From an uncultured Subdoligranulum sp. (lineage in GTDB: Bacteria; Bacillota; Clostridia; Oscillospirales; Ruminococcaceae), in contig UQZO01000010.1 in NCBI GenBank assembly GCA_900545545.1, positions 11,526-75,525 of the forward strand: a stretch of DNA of 64,000 nt, given 5' to 3'. The notes under the pieces were generated by a model that saw only the letters and a list, made by a program, of their open reading frames with translations, was not told the origin of the DNA and ran no database searches. Positions within the stretch are counted from its first letter, which is position 1. Each line of letters begins with the position of its first letter. Positions 59,739 to 64,000 of the stretch are shown one piece after another. The translations under genes were made by a program, and so were the position numbers.

Positions 59739-60515
59739 TCAGTGCTCGCCGCAGTGGCCGCCGCAGCCGTGCTGGCCGCAGCTGTGGCCCTGCCCGTGGG
59801 CATGGTCGTGATGGTCGCAGTGGGCGTTGGGGTCAAAGGTCAGCTTGCCTTCGGCCAGGGCCTGGGCGGCGGCATCGGCGCTGCCGCTCACGCCGCCGTA
59901 GAGCTTGATGTTGGCCGCCGCCAGCGCCATCTGGGCGCCGCCGCCAATGCCGCCGCAGATCAGCGCATCCACGTTGAGGGCGGTGAGCACCCCCGCCAGC
60001 GCGCCGTGGCCGCTGCCGTTGGTATCCACCACCTGGGCGGAAAGGATCTTGCCGTCCTGCACATCGTAGATCTTGAACTGGGCGGTATGGCCGAAATGCT
60101 GGAAGATCTGGCCGTTTTCATAGGTGACTGCAATTCTCATGATAGAATCTCCTTCCGGTTTGCGGTATTGCTGGTGATAACTCTGTTTGAAACACGCGGA
60201 GACCCCGCACCCGGTGCCCTGCCCGTCGCAGAGGCGGAACTCGCCGCCCTCGATGCGCAAAGGCCGCCCGCTGACCAGCATATCGGCCAGTTTCCGGCGG
60301 GCGCTTTCGTAGATTTTCTGCACGGTGGTGCGGGCGATCTGCATGGATGCGCTGCACTGCTCCTGGGACAGGCCCTCCCCGTCGATGAGGCGGATGGTCT
60401 CGTATTCATCCACCGTGAGCAGGATGGGCTGCCGGTTTTCGGGCGTACCCTGGGGGCGGAACTCCACCATCCGGGGATAGTGGCAGACCCGCCGGCATTT
60501 GGTCGGTCTTGGCAT
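59739..60515 (-). CDS. DUF134 - NifX-like fusion protein with His/Cys-rich tail
   Basis: 258 residues in three parts. Residues 1-115 are a DUF134 helix-turn-helix domain (MPRPTKCRRVCHYP, LTVDEYETIRLIDGEGLSQE, ARTTVQKIYESARRKLADML). Residues about 125-235 are a dinitrogenase iron-molybdenum cofactor-binding (NifX/NafY-like) domain (MRIAVTYENGQIFQHFGHTA, ALICGGIGGGAQMAL). The final 27 residues are rich in His and Cys (CDHHDHAHGQG, HSCGQHGCGGHCGEH), a likely metal-binding tail. The combination suggests a metal- or cofactor-sensing regulator. DUF134 and NifX genes are often neighbours; here they are one protein. The promoter is near-consensus. Confidence 0.88.
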   Translation of the reverse strand: MPRPTKCRRVCHYPRMVEFRPQGTPENRQPILLTVDEYETIRLIDGEGLSQEQCSASMQIARTTVQKIYESARRKLADMLVSGRPLRIEGGEFRLCDGQGTGCGVSACFKQSYHQQYRKPEGDSIMRIAVTYENGQIFQHFGHTAQFKIYDVQDGKILSAQVVDTNGSGHGALAGVLTALNVDALICGGIGGGAQMALAAANIKLYGGVSGSADAAAQALAEGKLTFDPNAHCDHHDHAHGQGHSCGQHGCGGHCGEH

Positions 60516-60544
60516 GGGTTTCTCCTTTGTGTGTTCTGGCGTTC

Positions 60545-60573
60545 AGTATAGACCTATTTGTGGCATATGTCAA
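60545..60573 (-). promoter_or_regulatory. Promoter of the DUF134-NifX fusion gene
   Basis: Minus strand: TTGACA (60568-60573), 17-base spacer, TATACT (60545-60550), close to the ideal sigma-A promoter. Confidence 0.85.
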
Positions 60574-60600
60574 TTACCGTCCCCTCAAAAACCAACGGCA

Positions 60601-60630
60601 ACAGGCCCGCAGCTTTGGCTGCGGGCCTGT
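60601..60630 (-). terminator. Terminator after the RpiR-family gene
   Basis: Perfect 13-bp stem ACAGGCCCGCAGC (60601-60613) and GCTGCGGGCCTGT (60618-60630), loop TTTG; GGTTTTT follows on the minus strand. Confidence 0.82.
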
Positions 60631-60644
60631 TTGGGTTTTGGGTT

Positions 60645-61469
60645 TCAGCGGCCGAACTGCTGTTTCATCCGGTGCAGTTCCTTTAACCGGGCGGCCCCTT
60701 CGGCCCCCAGCCGCTGGGAGGCCGCTACCACCAGGGTATCCACCAGGGCGGCGGCCGCCGTCATGGAGTGGTACTCCTTCTCGGTGCCGCGGTAGACATA
60801 GAGGTTCACATCGGCCCTTTCCTCGGCGGGCGGGTGGATCCGCCCGGTGAAGCAGAGGGTGCGGTAGCCCGCCGCCGGCTGGCGGTGCAAAATCATCCGC
60901 CCTTCCGCCGAGACCTTGGAGAAGCCGAAAAACACCACCAGGTCCCCTGCCCCGGCCTGGACCAGGCCTTCCAGCAGTTCGGTACCGCTGCCGGGCAGCA
61001 GTTCCACCGGCAGGCCCAGCCGCCGCAGCCGGAAAAACAGCAGCTGCCCCATGGACGCCGAGGCACTTTTGGCCTGGATGAAGATGCGCCGGGCGGAAAG
61101 CAGGGCTTCCAGCGCCTGCTCAAAGGCGGCGGGGTCCAGGGCTTCCATGGTTTTTTGCAGGCAGGTCTGCTGCTGTTGCAGGTAGCGGCGGGGGTCAAAC
61201 TCCCCTTCCGCCAGCACCGTGCGGGCCAGCTTGCCCGCCGGGCCTTCCAGATGGTTCTGGGCCAGCACATGGTTTTTCAGCTGCTTGAAGTCCTGGCAGC
61301 CCAGGTGCCGGGCAAACCGGGAAATAGTCGCTTCCGACACCCCCAGATCCGCCGAGAGCTGGCCGATGGTCATAAAGAGAAATTCCTCGCGGTGACTCTC
61401 GATAAATTCCAGCAGGCGGCGCTCGGCGGGGGTGAGTTTTTCGGGGCTTTGGGGAAATTGCAGCGGCAT
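60645..61469 (-). CDS. MurR/RpiR-family transcriptional regulator
   Basis: 274 residues: N-terminal HTH_6 (LTPAERRLLEFIESHREEFL, then TIGQLSADLGVSEATISRFARHLG) and C-terminal SIS phosphosugar-binding domain (SARRIFIQAKSASASMGQLL, LVVFFGFSKVSAEGRMIL). Such regulators respond to sugar phosphates. It lies 33 bases after the PHP gene with an extra TATAAT at the PHP stop, so it is expressed with the ECF-PHP genes and possibly also alone. Confidence 0.92.
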   Translation of the reverse strand: MPLQFPQSPEKLTPAERRLLEFIESHREEFLFMTIGQLSADLGVSEATISRFARHLGCQDFKQLKNHVLAQNHLEGPAGKLARTVLAEGEFDPRRYLQQQQTCLQKTMEALDPAAFEQALEALLSARRIFIQAKSASASMGQLLFFRLRRLGLPVELLPGSGTELLEGLVQAGAGDLVVFFGFSKVSAEGRMILHRQPAAGYRTLCFTGRIHPPAEERADVNLYVYRGTEKEYHSMTAAAALVDTLVVAASQRLGAEGAARLKELHRMKQQFGR

Positions 61470-61501
61470 GGGGTACCCTCCCTGGGAAAGATGATAGGGC
61501 T

Positions 61502-61507
61502 ATTATA
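61502..61507 (-). promoter_or_regulatory. -10 box before the RpiR-family gene
   Basis: Minus strand TATAAT at 61502-61507, overlapping the stop region of the PHP gene. No good -35 hexamer is seen at the expected distance. Confidence 0.4.
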
Positions 61508-62327
61508 CCACAGCCGGGGCGTATTGGGCAGCCCAGGCCGGTTCTTTGCCCAGCAGCACCGAAACATAGTCCCCGCCCAGGGCGTGGATCTCCTTGAGGG
61601 AGCGCTTGAGCAGCGCCGCCGTGGCCACCTGGCGGGCGGCGTTGTCGGAAACACAAATCTCGTACGCGCCGCCGTTCACCGCCCGGCGCAGGGCTTCCAC
61701 TGTGTTGAAGCTTTCGGCAAAGCGGGTGCGCACGCAGCCGTACTGCACGGCCTGGTGGGTATCGCTGCCGCTGACCACCGGCAGGCCCAGGGCCTTGCCC
61801 AGCCCCGTGGTCAGCCGCTGGGTGCGCTCCCGGTCCTCGGCCAGGTCCTTGCCGTTCATGTCCAGAAAATCCAGCCGGGTGAGCTGGTCGGTGGGCAGTT
61901 CGGGGATATGCCCCCCGGCCCGGAAGGGATGGGCCCCGCCCACAAAGACGGGGTATTCCGCAAACAGGTCCATCAGTTGGGCAAAGGGCAGGAAGTTCCC
62001 CTTGGCCTTGTAGGGTTCCAGGCGGCGGTTCAGTTCGAGAATGGCTTCCATCGGCCCTACCGACAGGATATGCCCGCCCTCGGCGATGTCTGTCTCCATG
62101 CCGGGGAAGATGGGCAGCCCGTCAAAGACCAGGGTATCCCCTTCCCGGTCGGACTGGGAGGCGATATAGCGGTAGAGTTCGGCAAAGCCCCAGGTGTTGA
62201 AATGCTCGGTCAGGCAGAGGGCGTCCAGCCCGGCAGACCGGGCTTCCCCAAAGAGCCAGTGGGTGTATTCCTGAGAAAAAGGCAGCTTTTTGGCCAGCTT
62301 GCCGTGGGTATGAAAATCCAGATACAT
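61503..62327 (-). CDS. PHP-domain phosphoesterase-like protein
   Basis: 274 residues starting MYLDFHTHGKLAKKLPFS. The first PHP metal motif is HTH, with further ligands in LCLTEHFNTWGF, FPGMETDI, FVGGAHPFRAGG and VSGSDTHQ, so the metal site looks complete. It probably hydrolyses a phosphate monoester. It lies 13 bases after ecfT and before the RpiR-family gene; phosphosugar metabolism with an imported vitamin or sugar is possible. Confidence 0.82.
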   Translation of the reverse strand: MYLDFHTHGKLAKKLPFSQEYTHWLFGEARSAGLDALCLTEHFNTWGFAELYRYIASQSDREGDTLVFDGLPIFPGMETDIAEGGHILSVGPMEAILELNRRLEPYKAKGNFLPFAQLMDLFAEYPVFVGGAHPFRAGGHIPELPTDQLTRLDFLDMNGKDLAEDRERTQRLTTGLGKALGLPVVSGSDTHQAVQYGCVRTRFAESFNTVEALRRAVNGGAYEICVSDNAARQVATAALLKRSLKEIHALGGDYVSVLLGKEPAWAAQYAPAVV

Positions 62328-62340
62328 CTTCTTCCTCCTG

Positions 62341-63168
62341 TTATACAAGGCCGGCCAGCAGTACGGTGACTGCCACCCACAGCACCGACACGGCGGCAAA
62401 GATGCCGTCGTCCCAGCTCAGGTGCAGCCCGGCCAGCTTGATGCGCCGCACCGCCTTGTTCTGGGCGGCATAGCGGTAGCCGCGCAGTTCCAGCGCTTCC
62501 ACCGTGGTGCGGCTGCGCTTGGCGGTGTTGAGCATGAGCGGATAGAAGGCGGCCATGATGATCCTGACCTGGTAGGCCAGGTACTTGATTTTGCCGGTAA
62601 GGGTATCGTGGGCGGGCGGGTTGCCCCGCAGCCGGTAGCTGAGCAGCACGTTCTGGAATTCCTCCATGAGCATGGGCAGGATGCGGTAGGCGTAGGAGAT
62701 GGAGAAGGAGAGCTGTTCCGGGCAGCCGAACCACATCAGGCCGTTGGCCAGCCGGTCGGGGTCCAGGCCCGAGAACACCGTGACCGACGCCAGCGAGATG
62801 GTGGCCACTTTCAGGGTGAGCACCAGCAGCGGCGCCACGGCGGAGGCATCGCCCCCGAAGAGCCAGGTGGCGATCAGCAGGTAGCCGGTCTGGGAAAAGA
62901 CGCCCACCGCAAAGAGCAGCAGCACCAGCCCCGCCACCCGGGCCAGCAGGGTGGTGATCATGACCAGCACAAAGCAGCCCAGCAGAAAGGTGGTATCCTG
63001 CACGAACCAGGGCACCAGCCCGAAAAAGAGATACCACACCAGCAGCACCCGGGGGTCCCGGGCGGCAATGACGGTATCGTTGTTGCCGTAGGCATTTTTG
63101 AGCACCTGATTGCGCAAAAAATCCATGGAGAATTTGTCCAGGATGTTTTCAGACAGTTTCTGCATCAT
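62341..63168 (-). CDS. ecfT: ECF transporter transmembrane component EcfT
   Basis: A 275-residue membrane protein with about five helices, matching energy-coupling factor T proteins: ARDPRVLLVWYLFFGLVP at the N terminus and, in the coupling helix, TAKRSRTTVEALELRGYRYA, where the RG motif contacts the ATPase groove. It overlaps the ATPase gene by 4 bases. The substrate-binding S component is not in the window, so the imported vitamin or metal is unknown. Confidence 0.88.
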   Translation of the reverse strand: MMQKLSENILDKFSMDFLRNQVLKNAYGNNDTVIAARDPRVLLVWYLFFGLVPWFVQDTTFLLGCFVLVMITTLLARVAGLVLLLFAVGVFSQTGYLLIATWLFGGDASAVAPLLVLTLKVATISLASVTVFSGLDPDRLANGLMWFGCPEQLSFSISYAYRILPMLMEEFQNVLLSYRLRGNPPAHDTLTGKIKYLAYQVRIIMAAFYPLMLNTAKRSRTTVEALELRGYRYAAQNKAVRRIKLAGLHLSWDDGIFAAVSVLWVAVTVLLAGLV

Positions 63169-63953
63169 ACCGCATTCTCTCCTTCAAACTGCCGCAGAAA
63201 TTCCGGCACCGTGTAGCACAGGGCCTGTTCGTCCAGGGCGCGGCCCATGGCGAAGATCTCCGGCGGGCGGATGCCCACCCGGGCCGCCAGGGCGGCATCC
63301 CCGAAGATCTCGTCCCGGGTGCCGTCCGCCACCACCTTGCCGCCGCAGAGCACGATGATGCGCTGGGCCCATTCGCAGACCAGCTGCATATCGTGGGTGG
63401 CGATGACCACCGTCTCGGTGATCGCTTTCATATCGCTGAGGGTGCGCAAAATCTCCCGCCGGGTGGCGATATCCAGGTTGGCGGTGGGTTCGTCCAGCAG
63501 CAGAATGCCGGGGTTGAGCGCCACGCCGATGGCCAGGCTGGCCCGGCGCATCTGCCCGCCGGAGAGCAGCCGCCCGTCCCGCTGGGCCAGTTCAGTCAGG
63601 CGGAACCGTTCCAGCAGGGCTTTGGTTTTTTCCTGCCATTGTTCCACGCCCCGCACCTGCATGGCGTAGGCGATGTCGGCCTCGATGCTGTCCTTGATGA
63701 ACATCTCCTCGGGGTTCTGGTAGACCAGCGAGATGCGGCGGGAAAGGTCCTCGGGTTTTGTCTCCCGCAGCTGCCTGCCTTCCAGCGAGACGCTGCCCGC
63801 ATTGGGTTTGAGCAGCCCCACCAGCAGCTTCATCAGGGTGGATTTGCCCGCGCCGTTGGAGCCGATGAGGGCGATTTTCTCCCCCTTGCGGAAGGTCAGG
63901 TCCAGCCCGTCAAAGACCACCCGGGGTTCCCCCTTGACGCTGCGGTAGGAAAC
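63165..63953 (-). CDS. ECF-type ABC ATPase (5' end missing)
   Basis: About 262 residues remain of an ECF ATPase (EcfA/CbiO-like). Walker A is GSNGAGKSTLMKLLVGLL, Q-loop VYQNPEEMFIKDSIEADI, signature LSGGQMRRASLAIGV, Walker B ILLLDEPTANLDIATRRE, H-loop VIATHDMQLVCEWA. The reading frame continues to 63968 as MYKRQ, but those residues come from the sequencing adapter; genomic coding starts with the Val at 63951-63953. The true N terminus, perhaps with a first ATPase domain, lies beyond the contig. Confidence 0.88.
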   Translation of the reverse strand, partial: VSYRSVKGEPRVVFDGLDLTFRKGEKIALIGSNGAGKSTLMKLLVGLLKPNAGSVSLEGRQLRETKPEDLSRRISLVYQNPEEMFIKDSIEADIAYAMQVRGVEQWQEKTKALLERFRLTELAQRDGRLLSGGQMRRASLAIGVALNPGILLLDEPTANLDIATRREILRTLSDMKAITETVVIATHDMQLVCEWAQRIIVLCGGKVVADGTRDEIFGDAALAARVGIRPPEIFAMGRALDEQALCYTVPEFLRQFEGENAV

Positions 63954-64000
63954 CTGTCTCTTATACACATCTCCGAGCCCACGAGACCGTACTAGATCTC
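63954..64000. other. Nextera adapter, index and P7 sequence (not genomic)
   Basis: CTGTCTCTTATACACATCT at 63954-63972 is the Nextera transposase mosaic end. CCGAGCCCACGAGAC (63973-63987) completes the read-2 adapter. CGTACTAG (63988-63995) matches a standard i7 index (N702), and ATCTC starts the P7 primer. It is untrimmed read-through at the contig end. Confidence 0.98.

Noticed and set aside
1..63953. CRISPR array, phage, conjugative element, tRNA or rRNA
   Set aside because: No regularly spaced repeats, integrase, transposase or mobilisation genes, and no cloverleaf or rRNA-like tract were recognised by eye.
63954..63968. MYKRQ as the true N terminus of the ECF ATPase
   Set aside because: Those residues are translated from the Nextera mosaic end.

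Overview
The window is a GC-rich (about 65% by eye), gene-dense chromosomal segment. The gene families point to an anaerobic, gut-type member of the Clostridia, probably Oscillospirales (Faecalibacterium/Gemmiger-like): selenium-dependent molybdenum hydroxylase maturation genes, a BilR-type bilirubin reductase, an ECF transporter, LytTR signalling, GH20/GH38/GH3 glycosidases, and strong AGGAGG ribosome sites. Genus is not provable from the sequence alone. The last 47 bases are not genomic: they are Illumina Nextera adapter, index and P7 primer, so the organism's DNA ends at 63953. No rRNA, tRNA, CRISPR array or complete insertion sequence was seen.

Layout. (1) 1-8917, + strand: glycan use, with the tail of a GH38 mannosidase, a GH20 hexosaminidase, an MFS carrier, a GH3 enzyme with PA14 domain, phosphohexomutase and mannose-6-phosphate isomerase. 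(2) 8975-9665: a Crp/Fnr-family regulator. (3) 9685-23102: a selenium and molybdenum cofactor island with selD, a cysteine-desulfurase-like protein, yedE, a short yedF, a DUF3343 Se/S carrier, yqeC, yqeB, a molybdopterin-binding protein, moaC, moaA, a MOSC-MogA fusion, modABC and an XdhC-family protein. It makes and delivers the cofactor of a selenium-dependent molybdenum hydroxylase, but no hydroxylase subunit gene is in the window. Three copies of a structured intergenic element lie inside it, and a 260-bp palindromic element lies before yedE. (4) 23139-25401, - strand: bilS-bilR bilirubin reduction genes behind a promoter with two 19-bp tandem repeats, plus an XRE regulator. (5) 25428-29000, -: a zinc uptake operon (zur-znuA-znuC-znuB-lipoprotein) with a palindromic operator. 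(6) 29098-36350, -: an oligopeptide ABC transporter whose OppC permease carries an inserted seven-repeat RCC1-like propeller; pepF follows at 36463-38265.

(7) 38483-43701, -: two ABC exporter half-transporters downstream of a LytTR response regulator and a sensor-less GHKL kinase. (8) 43719-49475, -: an OmpR-type response regulator, two paralogous lipoproteins, a HAMP histidine kinase and a membrane-anchored protein in one tight operon. (9) 49531-53921: an AraC regulator divergent from a GPH symporter, amidohydrolase and creatininase-family operon. (10) 54000-59640: an XRE-TPR regulator, a 5'-truncated GH32 gene, a LacI regulator, a dihydrodipicolinate-synthase-family aldolase and an internally deleted, frameshifted Nramp gene. 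(11) 59739-63953, -: a DUF134-NifX fusion, an RpiR regulator, a PHP phosphoesterase, EcfT and a truncated EcfA.

Almost all genes sit in tight operons with 4-base ATGA overlaps and are bounded by clear hairpin terminators. Long antisense open frames (up to 1971 codons) are by-products of GC-rich third codon positions and are not annotated.
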